Shown here: piece after piece, positions 49,808-58,067 of the stretch
How positions within the stretch are numbered: the stretch's first letter is position 1
Layout of the letters: every line of letters starts with the position of its first letter
NCBI RefSeq assembly: GCF_049959315.1
Contig: NZ_CP188201.1
Reading direction: 5' to 3' (one strand)
Length of the DNA stretch: 64,000 nucleotides
DNA from: Serratia proteamaculans_D
GTDB lineage: Bacteria; Pseudomonadota; Gammaproteobacteria; Enterobacterales; Enterobacteriaceae
Program-made: the position numbers and the translations under genes
Notes under the pieces: generated by a model
Database searches by the model: none
What the model was told of the DNA's origin: nothing
What the model saw: the letters and a program-made list of their open reading frames with translations, nothing else

Positions 49808-50542
49808 ATGGATAACCTGAATTTAAATAAACACATTTCCGGCCAGTTCAACGCAGAACTAGAGCACATCCGCACCCAGGTGTTGACCATGGGCGGGCTG
49901 GTGGAACAGCAACTGACCGACGCCATTACCGCGATGCATAACCAGGACGGTGAGTTGGCCAAGCGGGTGATCGAAGGCGATGCCAAGGTCAATATGATGG
50001 AGGTGGCGATCGACGAGGCCTGCGTGCGGATCATTGCCAAACGCCAGCCGACCGCCAGTGACCTGCGCCTGGTGATGGCGATTATCAAAACCATCTCCGA
50101 GCTGGAACGTATCGGCGACGTGGCGGATAAAATCTGCCGCACCGCGCTGGAAAAGTTCTCGCACCAGCACCAGCCGCTGTTGGTGAGCCTGGAGTCGCTG
50201 GGCCGCCACACCGTGCAGATGCTGCATGACGTGCTGGACGCCTTCGCGCGGATGGATCTGGATGAAGCGATCCGAATTTACCGCGAAGACAGAAAGGTCG
50301 ATCAGGAATATGAAGGCATCGTGCGTCAGTTGATGACTTACATGATGGAAGACACGCGCACCATTCCCAGCGTGCTGACCGCGTTGTTCTGCGCCCGTTC
50401 AATCGAGCGTATCGGCGACCGTTGCCAGAACATCTGCGAATTTATCTTCTACTTCGTGAAAGGTCAGGACTTCCGTCATATTGGTGGCGATGCGCTGGAA
50501 AAGCTGTTGTCCTCCGACGGTAAAGACGAGAAAAAAGAGTAA
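49808..50542 (+). CDS. phoU: Phosphate signalling protein PhoU
   Basis: 244 residues from the ATG at 49808 (241 in E. coli). Two three-helix bundles with metal-binding acidic clusters (ELERIGDVADK near 104 and SIERIGDRCQN near 204). It links PstB and the sensor kinase PhoR to turn off the Pho regulon when phosphate is plentiful, and is last in the pst operon. Confidence 0.97.
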   Translation: MDNLNLNKHISGQFNAELEHIRTQVLTMGGLVEQQLTDAITAMHNQDGELAKRVIEGDAKVNMMEVAIDEACVRIIAKRQPTASDLRLVMAIIKTISELERIGDVADKICRTALEKFSHQHQPLLVSLESLGRHTVQMLHDVLDAFARMDLDEAIRIYREDRKVDQEYEGIVRQLMTYMMEDTRTIPSVLTALFCARSIERIGDRCQNICEFIFYFVKGQDFRHIGGDALEKLLSSDGKDEKKE

Positions 50543-50561
50543 CTTTCCCCTCGAGTGACCT

Positions 50562-50591
50562 CATAAAGGCGCAGAAAACTGCGCCTTTATG
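50562..50591. terminator. pst operon terminator-like hairpin
   Basis: CATAAAGGCGCAG and CTGCGCCTTTATG form a 13-bp perfect stem over AAAA, 20 nt after phoU. The stem itself ends T-rich but there is no long T run after it. Confidence 0.75.
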
Positions 50592-50710
50592 CTATTAAAA
50601 ACCCCCAAAGACAAAAAGGTTATAAATATAGCTTTTTATATTATTTCCTGACCTAAGTGGGACTTGTTAGCGTAGCAGCCAGCAGGACATCAACCCCTTA
50701 GGAGCAATTC

Positions 50711-51550
50711 ATGAAACATCGCGTTTTGGCCTTAACTTTGTTAGCCAGCCTGACCAGCCTCGCCACCGGTGCCGCGCATGCGGACAAACTCGACGACATC
50801 AAGAAAGCCGGCGTAGTGCGTATCGCGGTGTTCGACAGCAATCCTCCGTTCGGTTATATCGATCCTCAAAGCAAAAAGCTGGTGGGCTATGATGTTGATG
50901 TAGCCGATGCGATCGGCAAAGCGCTGGGGGTGAAGGTGGAGCTGCGTGCCACTAACCCGGCCAACCGTATTCCTTTACTGGTAGCGAAAAAGGTCGATTT
51001 GATCGCCGCCAACTTCACCATTACTGACGAGCGCGCCAAGGAAGTGAACTTTAGCGTGCCGTACTTCGCTACCGGCCAGAAATTTATCGCCCATAAAGGC
51101 GTGCTGAAAACCCCGGAAGATATCAAAAAACTGCGCATCGGCGCGGACAAAGGCACGGTGCAGGAAATTACCCTGCGTGAACATTACCCGACGGCCAAAG
51201 TGATCTCTTACGACGATACTCCGCTGGCGTTCGTAGCACTGCGCAACGGCAACGTGCAGGCGATTACTCAGGATGATGCCAAGCTGGTGGGCCTGCTCGG
51301 CAACCTGCCGGCAGCACAGAAAGCGGACTTCGAAATCTCGCCGTTCAGCATCACCAAAGAGTACCAGGGGGTGGGTATTCCCAAAGGTGAAGACCGCCTG
51401 ACCGCCAGCGTTAACGACACCTTGATCAAGCTGGAAAAAGACGGTGAAGCGGCGAAGATCTACGATCGCTGGTTTGGCCCGGAAACCAAAACCGCACAGC
51501 CACGCGGCGACTTCAAAATCGCGCCTTTGGATCAACAGCCGAAGGCCTGA
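50711..51550 (+). CDS. Amino-acid ABC transporter periplasmic binding protein
   Basis: 279 residues, family 3 solute-binding protein. A signal peptide (MKHRVLALTLLASLTSLATG..AHA, cleavage near 24) precedes DKLDDIKKAGVVRIAVFDSNPPFGYID, the standard N-terminal lobe with the ligand-contacting residues FGYID. RxxFTxxR-like contacts appear as ANFTITDERAKEVNFS. This resembles binders of polar amino acids or glutamate/glutamine; the ligand is not determined. Two permease genes follow but no ATPase gene. AGGAG precedes the start. Confidence 0.88.
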   Translation: MKHRVLALTLLASLTSLATGAAHADKLDDIKKAGVVRIAVFDSNPPFGYIDPQSKKLVGYDVDVADAIGKALGVKVELRATNPANRIPLLVAKKVDLIAANFTITDERAKEVNFSVPYFATGQKFIAHKGVLKTPEDIKKLRIGADKGTVQEITLREHYPTAKVISYDDTPLAFVALRNGNVQAITQDDAKLVGLLGNLPAAQKADFEISPFSITKEYQGVGIPKGEDRLTASVNDTLIKLEKDGEAAKIYDRWFGPETKTAQPRGDFKIAPLDQQPKA

Positions 51551-51576
51551 TTTTCACGGGGCTGAAATCTGTTTGG

Positions 51577-51609
51577 AGGGGCGCAGCTTGCTGCGCCCCT
51601 GACGCATTT
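51577..51609 (+). terminator. Stem-loop between the binding-protein and permease genes
   Basis: AGGGGCGCAG (51577-51586) and CTGCGCCCCT (51591-51600) form a 10-bp perfect stem over CTTG, then ACGCATTTT. Placed like the pstS-pstC stem, it likely limits read-through into the permease genes. Confidence 0.7.
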
Positions 51610-51628
51610 TGCAAGACAAGGATTGACC

Positions 51629-52342
51629 ATGAATCTGGACTGGCTGCTGGCACCGCAGTATCTGAGCTGGCTATGGCAGGGTTTCCTGCTGACGCTGTGG
51701 CTTTCCGCCTGCGCGAGCCTGGCCGCCACGCTGTTGGGCTTTTTACTGACCGCCATGCGTGACAGCCGCCTGTGGACACTGCGCTGGTTGGCGGTGGGGT
51801 ATAGCTCGTTGTTTCGCAACACGCCGTTGCTGGTGCAGCTGTTCTTTTGGTATTTCGCCGCCGGGCAAATCCTGCCTTCTGCCGCCATGCAGTGGCTCAA
51901 CACTTCACATCAAATCGGTCCGCTTGAGTGGCCGTCGTTTGAATTTCTCGCCGGCTTTTTCGGCCTGACGCTGTACTCCAGTGCCTTTATCGCCGAAGAG
52001 ATCCGTTCCGGCATCCGTGGTGTTGCCGGTGGGCAAAAATATGCGGCCAACGCGCTGGGATTAACCAGCTGGCAGGCGATGCGCTATGTGGTGCTGCCGC
52101 AGGCGCTGAAAATCGCCATGCCGCCGCTGCTGGGCCAGTATATGAACGTGATAAAAAACTCCTCGCTGACCATGGCGATCGGCGTTGCCGAGCTGTCCTA
52201 TGCTTCGCGTCAGGTGGAAACCGAGACGCTACGCACCTTCCAGGCGTTTGGCGTGGCGACGGTGCTGTACATCGCCATCATTGCCCTGTTGGAAGGTTGG
52301 GGCATGTGGCGACAGCAGCGTAAACCGCTGAGAGGGCATTAA
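51629..52342 (+). CDS. Amino-acid ABC transporter permease (HisM/GlnP type), first
   Basis: 237 residues from ATG 51629 with AAGGA upstream. Five membrane helices and an EAA-like loop near AANALGLTSWQAMRYVVLPQALK (about 135-157). Conserved SLFRNTPLLVQLFFWYF (about 54-70) is typical of glutamate/aspartate/glutamine permeases. A partner permease follows by 1 nt and heterodimerisation is expected. Confidence 0.88.
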   Translation: MNLDWLLAPQYLSWLWQGFLLTLWLSACASLAATLLGFLLTAMRDSRLWTLRWLAVGYSSLFRNTPLLVQLFFWYFAAGQILPSAAMQWLNTSHQIGPLEWPSFEFLAGFFGLTLYSSAFIAEEIRSGIRGVAGGQKYAANALGLTSWQAMRYVVLPQALKIAMPPLLGQYMNVIKNSSLTMAIGVAELSYASRQVETETLRTFQAFGVATVLYIAIIALLEGWGMWRQQRKPLRGH

Positions 52343-52343
52343 G

Positions 52344-53084
52344 ATGGATTTCAGCGTCATTTACGACAATCTGGGTTATCTGCTGTGGGGCACCTGGCCG
52401 GACGGGCCGCTGGGGGGCGCAGCGCTGACGTTGGCGATCAGCCTGATGGCCGGCGTGGTTTCGGCCATTATCGGCACCTTGCTGGGGGTGGCTCTGGCGA
52501 TGTCGCGCGGCGTGGCGGCCGGGTTGCTGGCCATGCTGCTGGGGTTTTTCCGCGCCATCCCGGTGATCATGCTGATTTTCTGGACCTATTTCCTGCTGCC
52601 TATCGTTTTTGGTGTGGATATTCCGGAAATCACCACCGTAGTTTGCGCATTGGCGCTGATCGCCTCGGCCTATCTGGCGCATGCGGTGAAGGCGGGGATT
52701 ATCGCCATCGGCCCCGGCCAGTGGCAGGCGGGTTTGTCTCTGGGATTGACCCGTTGGCAAACGCTACGGATGATCGTGTTGCCGCAGGCGTTGCGGATGA
52801 TGGTGCCTTCGTTTATCAACCAGTGGATTTCGCTGATCAAGGACACTTCGCTGGCCTATATCGTTGGTGTCGGTGAGTTGACGTTCCTGGCGACCCAGGT
52901 CAACAACCGCAGCATGGTATACCCGATGGAAGTCTTCCTGTTTATCGCCCTGGTGTACTTTGTGTTCTGTCTGGCGCTGGGTCTGCTGGCCAATGCGGTC
53001 AACCGCCGCTTTAGCCCGCAGACCCGGGCGTTGAAACGCTCATGGCGCTGGTGGCGCAACAAACCGCCGTTGCCGGCTAGTTAG
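52344..53084 (+). CDS. Amino-acid ABC transporter permease (HisQ/GlnP type), second
   Basis: 246 residues, start 1 nt after the previous stop. GFFRAIPVIMLIFWTYFLLP (about 68-87) and the coupling loop GLSLGLTRWQTLRMIVLPQALR (about 132-153) define the family. No ATP-binding protein is encoded between here and adeP, so the ATPase must come from another locus. The 3' end overlaps yieH by 8 bp, tail to tail. Confidence 0.88.
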   Translation: MDFSVIYDNLGYLLWGTWPDGPLGGAALTLAISLMAGVVSAIIGTLLGVALAMSRGVAAGLLAMLLGFFRAIPVIMLIFWTYFLLPIVFGVDIPEITTVVCALALIASAYLAHAVKAGIIAIGPGQWQAGLSLGLTRWQTLRMIVLPQALRMMVPSFINQWISLIKDTSLAYIVGVGELTFLATQVNNRSMVYPMEVFLFIALVYFVFCLALGLLANAVNRRFSPQTRALKRSWRWWRNKPPLPAS

Positions 53085-53742
53085 TCAACTGCCAGCCGCG
53101 TTCACGCCACAGCGCTGGTAATTGCGCCAAATCGTCGAATGCGGTGACCAGCGGGTGGTCGATCGGCTTATTGTGCGGATCGGCGCAAAAGTAAAATACC
53201 GGGATCCCAGCCGCGATCCCCGCCTGTGCACCGGCAGCGGAGTCGTCCACCAGAATGCAACGCTCCACGGCAACCTGCATTTTTTCGGCGGCGTGAAACA
53301 CGATCGCCGGGTCCGGTTTCCAGCGCTGAATGTCATAGCCGCTGAACAACCGGTCATCAAAATAGTGCAACATATCAGTCAGGCCGAGCGAGTGCTGCAT
53401 TTTGCTGACCGGGCCGTTAGACACGGTACACATTGGTACGGTCACCTGTGCCAGCAGCTCGCGCGCTCCGGCAATCTGCTGCAGTTCGCTGTCAAACAGA
53501 CGGGCCACTTCCTGACGGTATAAAGGCTCCAGTTCTTCCTTCGGCAAGGCGACGCCGTGCTCCGCATTAACCTGTTCGATAATCTCGTACAGCTTGACCC
53601 CTTTGTACTTCCTGAATACCTCGTCCAGCGAAAGGTGAATGCCATAGTGGGCAAACATGTGCACATAGGCTTTGCTACAGAGAACTTCGCTGTCCACCAG
53701 CGTGCCATCGCAATCAAACAAAATACAGTCAATTTGGTTCAT
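53077..53742 (-). CDS. yieH: HAD-superfamily phosphatase YieH
   Basis: 221 residues from the ATG at 53742, equal to E. coli YieH. Motif I DCDGTLVDS (catalytic Asp about 9-11), motif II SNGP, motif III Lys in RWKPDP and the acidic motif IV in LVDDSAAG. E. coli YieH hydrolyses 6-phosphogluconate and phosphoenolpyruvate in vitro; the true substrate is unknown. It diverges from adeP, as in E. coli. Confidence 0.93.
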   Translation of the reverse strand: MNQIDCILFDCDGTLVDSEVLCSKAYVHMFAHYGIHLSLDEVFRKYKGVKLYEIIEQVNAEHGVALPKEELEPLYRQEVARLFDSELQQIAGARELLAQVTVPMCTVSNGPVSKMQHSLGLTDMLHYFDDRLFSGYDIQRWKPDPAIVFHAAEKMQVAVERCILVDDSAAGAQAGIAAGIPVFYFCADPHNKPIDHPLVTAFDDLAQLPALWRERGWQLTN

Positions 53743-53857
53743 CAGGGGCCGTGTCCTTAGGTTATGCGGTGATAATGCCACTTTAACCGCATCAGGCAGG
53801 ATTGCGACCCCAGAATCACCGATTGCCGATCAATCTCTGTAAATACAATCTGTTGAG

Positions 53858-53886
53858 TTTTTTAGCCGTAAAGACGGCGAAAAAAA
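53858..53886. repeat. Inverted repeat upstream of adeP
   Basis: TTTTTT..GCCGT (to 53869), loop AAAG, ACGGC..AAAAAA (from 53874): 5 GC-rich plus 6 A-T pairs with one mismatch. It lies in the leader between yieH and adeP and could be an operator or leader structure; no known riboswitch fold is recognised. Confidence 0.45.
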
Positions 53887-53967
53887 GCTGTGAGCGGCGT
53901 CAAAACCCTGACTTTTTGTTATAGGATAGCCGGCGACGGTCCATTCCCCTCTTCGGAATTTCTGAAA

Positions 53968-55305
53968 ATGAACAAACAAGTCACTGGCCTTGACGTTGAG
54001 CAAGGCTTGCTTGGGCGTGTGTTTAAGCTCAAGCAACATGGCACTACGGCGCGTACGGAAACGATTGCCGGTATTACTACCTTTTTGACCATGGTGTATA
54101 TCGTGTTCGTTAACCCCCAAATTCTGGGTGCGGCGGGCATGGATACGCAGGCGGTGTTTGTAACCACCTGCCTGATTGCCGCTTTCGGCAGTATTTTTAT
54201 GGGCCTGCTGGCGAATCTGCCGGTGGCGCTGGCACCGGCTATGGGCCTCAATGCGTTCTTCGCCTTTGTGGTCGTGGGCGCAATGGGCATTTCATGGCAG
54301 GTCGGCATGGGAGCCATCTTCTGGGGCGCGGTTGGTTTGTTACTGCTGACTATTTTCCGCGTCCGCTACTGGATGATTGCCAATATCCCCATGAGCCTGC
54401 GGGTGGGGATCACCAGCGGTATCGGCCTGTTTATCGGCATGATGGGGCTGAAAAACGCCGGCATCGTGGTGGCTAACCCGGATACGCTGGTGACCATAGG
54501 TAGCCTGACCTCGCACAACGTGCTGCTGGGCGCGCTGGGCTTCTTTATTATTGCCGTGCTGTCCTCACGTAATTTCCATGCGGCGGTGCTGGTTTCCATC
54601 GTGGTAACTACCCTGATCGGCTGGGCGCTGGGCGATGTGAAATATGGCGGTGTGTTCTCCATGCCACCGAACATTACCTCGGTGGTGGGTCAGGTTGATT
54701 TGGCGGGTGCGCTAAACATTGGCCTGGCAGGGGTGATTTTCTCCTTTATGCTGGTGAACCTGTTTGATTCCTCTGGCACTTTGATTGGCGTGACCGACAA
54801 GGCGGGTCTGACCGACGCAACGGGAAAATTCCCGCGCATGAAGCAGGCGCTGTACGTGGATAGCATCAGTTCGGTGGCCGGTTCGTTTGTCGGCACCTCT
54901 TCCGTTACCGCCTACATTGAAAGCTCCGCCGGGGTTTCCGTTGGCGGCCGTACCGGCCTGACCGCGGTGGTTACCGGCATTCTGTTCCTGTTGGTGATTT
55001 TCCTGTCGCCATTGGCGGGCATGGTGCCGGCTTATGCCGCTGCCGGTGCGTTGATCTACGTGGGCGTGCTGATGACATCCAGCCTGGCGCGGGTGAAGTG
55101 GGATGACCTGACCGAAGCCGTACCGGCGTTTGTGACGGCGGTGATGATGCCGTTCAGCTTCTCAATTACCGAAGGTATCGCGCTCGGCTTTATTTCTTAC
55201 TGCGTAATGAAGTTGGGTACCGGCCGCTGGCGTGAGATCAGCCCATGCGTGGTGGTGGTTGCGCTGCTGTTTGTGCTGAAGATTGTTTTTGTCGACGGTC
55301 ACTGA
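53968..55305 (+). CDS. adeP: Adenine permease AdeP (NCS2/AzgA-like family)
   Basis: 445 residues from the ATG at 53968, equal to E. coli AdeP (YieG). About 13 membrane segments. VALAPAMGLNAFFAF (about 74-88) and LLANLP are family signatures. It imports adenine with H+. The ORF is open 26 codons upstream, but the family start MNKQV..LLGRVF.L and a GGAATT-type site support 53968. No ribosome-binding site of canonical strength is visible. Confidence 0.93.
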   Translation: MNKQVTGLDVEQGLLGRVFKLKQHGTTARTETIAGITTFLTMVYIVFVNPQILGAAGMDTQAVFVTTCLIAAFGSIFMGLLANLPVALAPAMGLNAFFAFVVVGAMGISWQVGMGAIFWGAVGLLLLTIFRVRYWMIANIPMSLRVGITSGIGLFIGMMGLKNAGIVVANPDTLVTIGSLTSHNVLLGALGFFIIAVLSSRNFHAAVLVSIVVTTLIGWALGDVKYGGVFSMPPNITSVVGQVDLAGALNIGLAGVIFSFMLVNLFDSSGTLIGVTDKAGLTDATGKFPRMKQALYVDSISSVAGSFVGTSSVTAYIESSAGVSVGGRTGLTAVVTGILFLLVIFLSPLAGMVPAYAAAGALIYVGVLMTSSLARVKWDDLTEAVPAFVTAVMMPFSFSITEGIALGFISYCVMKLGTGRWREISPCVVVVALLFVLKIVFVDGH

Positions 55306-55310
55306 TACGC

Positions 55311-55340
55311 AAGAAAAGGGCCGACAAATATCGGCCCTGT
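55311..55340 (-). terminator. Terminator between adeP and the hydrolase-like gene
   Basis: AGGGCCGA and TCGGCCCT form an 8-bp stem; on the minus strand TTTTCTT follows. It terminates the hydrolase-like gene and may serve adeP from the other side. Confidence 0.8.
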
Positions 55341-55344
55341 AGTC

Positions 55345-56397
55345 TTAGGCGCCCGGCGTTGCGTCGGGCACCTGATGCAACATCCACTGCAATGGCCGTT
55401 TAAAACGTGCCTTCCAGCCGCCATCGGGGCTCTCGCCCTGGGCAAAATGCAAAGCCTCCACCTGATTATTCTCGCTGAACAGATTGGCAAAGTGCATTGC
55501 CAGTGCCTGATCGCTGAAGTTTTGCCGTTCGTAGTAGGCCACCACCAGCCGCTTATGGGTCGCCAGCGATTGCTGTGCCTGCTTGATCCCGCCATTGGGG
55601 GCAATCAGCAGCGCGCCGGCATAAAGTTGCGGGTATTTGGCTAACAGATTAGCGGCATGCAGCGCCCCCTGTCCGCGGGCGGCAAGGTAGATTTTCTGCG
55701 GATTGAGCTTTAATTCTTCGGTTGATGACTGCAGGGTTCGCTGAATCGCGCTCTGGGTGCTTTCGTCACTGTAATTTGACCAGCGGAAGCTGTTTTCCGA
55801 CAGCATCTGGGTGCCGTTGATCTCTATATAGGCGACGCCGATCTCACTAAAAAACAGGCGTTCTTCCGGTGTGATACCGGCGCTTTTGCCATAGGCGTGC
55901 AGGTACACCACTGTTGGCCAGCCTCCGGGCGGCGGTGTGCCGTCCGGAATGGCGTAGCTGGCTTTGCCTTCGAACCAATGGGCATGTTGCAGATAACGGG
56001 CTTTGGTTACCGCCAGAATCGACTGGTAGGTACTGCCGTGTTGGATGTTGTTGAAGGCGTCATCCTCCAGCAGATTGTAGTAATACCATAACCCGCGATC
56101 GGCGCTCAGTTGCAGATAGCGCTCTGCCAGTTCGGTCTGGCCCTTTTCCGCTGAGGAAGCCGCCAGTTGATAAGGCGCCCATATGTTACGGCCGTCTTCA
56201 CGCATCAGCGTCAGATACAACGACATGGCTGCGATCTTTTTATCTTCCTGGCTCTGGGTGGTGCGTGGCAGTTGGGTGCTTAGTGGGCTATGTACCGGTA
56301 GCTCGATCGGCTCTTCTCCGGCGGGATAACGCATTTCTGTTGCTAATAGTGGTCTGGTGGTGAAAGCCAGCAAGATGGCTAAAATGAAAAAATACAT
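55345..56397 (-). CDS. Exported alpha/beta-hydrolase-fold protein lacking the nucleophile serine
   Basis: 350 residues, not recognised as a named gene. A hydrophobic start (MYFFILAILLAFTTRPLLA) looks like a signal peptide. Residues 57-110 look like a Sel1/TPR-type helical pair. The rest follows the esterase D/YieL-like alpha/beta hydrolase pattern: WPTVVYLHAYG (160-170) for the oxyanion strand and NPQKIYLAARGQGALHAANLLAKYP for the nucleophile elbow. In the elbow the usual GxSxG is ARGQG (240-244), so glycine 242 replaces serine. It may be a pseudoenzyme or binding protein. E. coli has a yieL esterase gene in this neighbourhood, but orthology is uncertain. Confidence 0.75.
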   Translation of the reverse strand: MYFFILAILLAFTTRPLLATEMRYPAGEEPIELPVHSPLSTQLPRTTQSQEDKKIAAMSLYLTLMREDGRNIWAPYQLAASSAEKGQTELAERYLQLSADRGLWYYYNLLEDDAFNNIQHGSTYQSILAVTKARYLQHAHWFEGKASYAIPDGTPPPGGWPTVVYLHAYGKSAGITPEERLFFSEIGVAYIEINGTQMLSENSFRWSNYSDESTQSAIQRTLQSSTEELKLNPQKIYLAARGQGALHAANLLAKYPQLYAGALLIAPNGGIKQAQQSLATHKRLVVAYYERQNFSDQALAMHFANLFSENNQVEALHFAQGESPDGGWKARFKRPLQWMLHQVPDATPGA

Positions 56398-56447
56398 AAT
56401 TTAATGACTTTATTTTTAATGGGTTGGCAGTGACTCTCTGATTGAAA

Positions 56448-56482
56448 TGACGCCTTCATTTGATTTTTTTATGAAGGCATCA
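56448..56482 (-). terminator. chrR-side hairpin, upstream of the hydrolase-like gene
   Basis: TGACGCCTTCAT (56448-56459) pairs with ATGAAGGCATCA (56471-56482) with one mismatch. It follows the chrR stop by 10 nt; the T tract after it on the minus strand is weak. Confidence 0.55.
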
Positions 56483-56492
56483 AAAAAGACAT

Positions 56493-57059
56493 TTATTTCA
56501 GACGACGAATATAGTCGCTGAAGGCGGACAGTTGTCCGGTCAGGAAGTCTAAGGTTCCCTGATCGATCAGTTCCTCAGCCTGCGCGTCCACTTTGTTCTG
56601 GATCACGCCGCCCATAAACTCCGGCTTGTTCATCACCATCGCATCGAGGAACACCAGGATCTGGCGCAGATGATATTGGCAGCGCGCGCCGCCAATCGGC
56701 CCCATGGAACTGGTCTGGATCGCCACCGGTTTACCGGCTAACGGCTGATTCGGCAGGCGGGACAGCCAATCGATGGCATTTTTTAACCCGCCTGGTACCG
56801 AATAGTTATATTCCGGGGTCACGATGATCACGCCGTCGGCCTGGCGGATTTGCTCGGCAATGGCTTCCACCGAGGCGGGGAAACCCTCTTCTTGTTGTAC
56901 ATCGGCATCGTACAGCGGAATATCACGGATAGAGGGAAGTGCTTCGATGGTGACACCCTGTGGCGCAAGACCGGGCAAGGCGCGGGCTACCATGGCGTTG
57001 TAAGAGCCTTTGCGCAAACTGCCGAGCAGGGTGACGATTTTTAATGCTTGGTCTGACAT
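56493..57059 (-). CDS. chrR: NAD(P)H-dependent quinone/chromate reductase ChrR (YieF)
   Basis: 188 residues from the ATG at 57059, equal to E. coli. FMN-dependent flavodoxin-fold reductase (NADPH_dep_reduct): LLGSLRKGSYNAMVARAL (about 10-27) binds the FMN phosphate, TPEYNYSVPGGLKNAIDW (about 81-98) the isoalloxazine. It reduces quinones by two electrons and chromate incidentally. The ORF extends 14 codons beyond the chosen Met. In E. coli it also neighbours yieE and adeP. Confidence 0.94.
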   Translation of the reverse strand: MSDQALKIVTLLGSLRKGSYNAMVARALPGLAPQGVTIEALPSIRDIPLYDADVQQEEGFPASVEAIAEQIRQADGVIIVTPEYNYSVPGGLKNAIDWLSRLPNQPLAGKPVAIQTSSMGPIGGARCQYHLRQILVFLDAMVMNKPEFMGGVIQNKVDAQAEELIDQGTLDFLTGQLSAFSDYIRRLK

Positions 57060-57233
57060 GGTGATTCTCCCTTTCGAATGAACAGATTCAGCTTGGAACA
57101 TCTGAAGATACTAGGGCAAACAGAGCGGTGAGAATAGATGATTACTGAATAATTGGCTGACTTTGCAGTTTTATGCAGAAATTTATTCGTTAAAGAAAGT
57201 TTTATCTTACAGATTAGCCATAAATCGCGGATG

Positions 57234-57959
57234 TCAGCGTTGGAGCGCCAGGCTGGTTAGTTTTACAAAGCGGGTGGAGAGCGCAGGGGCTCGCGGGGAG
57301 ATTTCGCCGTGCTTGTGCAGGCCTTTACCCGCTTCGTATTGCCAGCAGATTAAGCGCTCCAGGCTGGGTTCACGTGCGCAAGCCCAGCTCAGATATTCGT
57401 CGGCATCGCTCATCACATGAACCTGAGGAGTGATGCTGGAGCGCAAATGACCGGAAAAAGGGTGCAGCAGCAGCGTCGATTGTCCGCTGTTACCCAGGCC
57501 GGAAAGCTTCAGCACGCTCTGGCGAATGCTCCACAGTTGGGTTTCCGCCTCCAGCCGGTCGTACTGTGCGCTGATCCAGGCGTTTTCTGCCGGCGTTTGG
57601 TATTGGTGTTGCAGCTCTCTATGTTGTCCTGCACGGGCACGCATCACTTCGATATCCAGGCCTACCTTGCCTTCCTGGCTGAGCAAAACCCCCACCGTAT
57701 CGCTGGCATAGGCCAGGCTGAAATCGGGCAGGTGATTATCGACGAAACAGGGGCGTCCGGTGGGGGTAGTGGCGAGAGCCGGCAATGTCGACAAGCCATA
57801 AAGATAAAACATCAGCTCTGCGAGCAGGATACGCCCCTGCAGGAAGCGCTGGCGGCGTTTAACGGAAAAAGCAGCGGTTGCAGCAACTACCTCGGCGGAT
57901 AATCTCCGGGTATCCAGTGCGGTGGATGTGGGGATCCATCGGGCAAAATGACATGCCAT
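57234..57959 (-). CDS. yieE: YieE, degenerate 4'-phosphopantetheinyl transferase-like protein
   Basis: 241 residues, matches the E. coli YieE pattern (start MA.HFARWI.., FLxxRxLLAELMFxLYG at about 39-54). The family transfers phosphopantetheine from CoA to carrier proteins. Here GLDIE (100-104) keeps the metal-binding Asp and Glu, but the WxxKEAxxK catalytic motif reads WSIRQSVLKL (143-152), with Arg for Lys and Gln for Glu, and the upstream FNxSHS motif is FSLAYAS (80-86). E. coli YieE is degenerate in the same place, so function may be altered rather than lost. It lies next to chrR and an N-monooxygenase gene. Confidence 0.85.
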   Translation of the reverse strand: MACHFARWIPTSTALDTRRLSAEVVAATAAFSVKRRQRFLQGRILLAELMFYLYGLSTLPALATTPTGRPCFVDNHLPDFSLAYASDTVGVLLSQEGKVGLDIEVMRARAGQHRELQHQYQTPAENAWISAQYDRLEAETQLWSIRQSVLKLSGLGNSGQSTLLLHPFSGHLRSSITPQVHVMSDADEYLSWACAREPSLERLICWQYEAGKGLHKHGEISPRAPALSTRFVKLTSLALQR

Positions 57960-58067
57960 TATTCACTCCGTGACAGAGGGGGCGCTGAAAACGCTGGGGA
58001 GTTAGATTAAGCATAAGTCGAGGATTTATCATTAAAAAACAGTATGCGTTTTATCCTATTTATCGGA

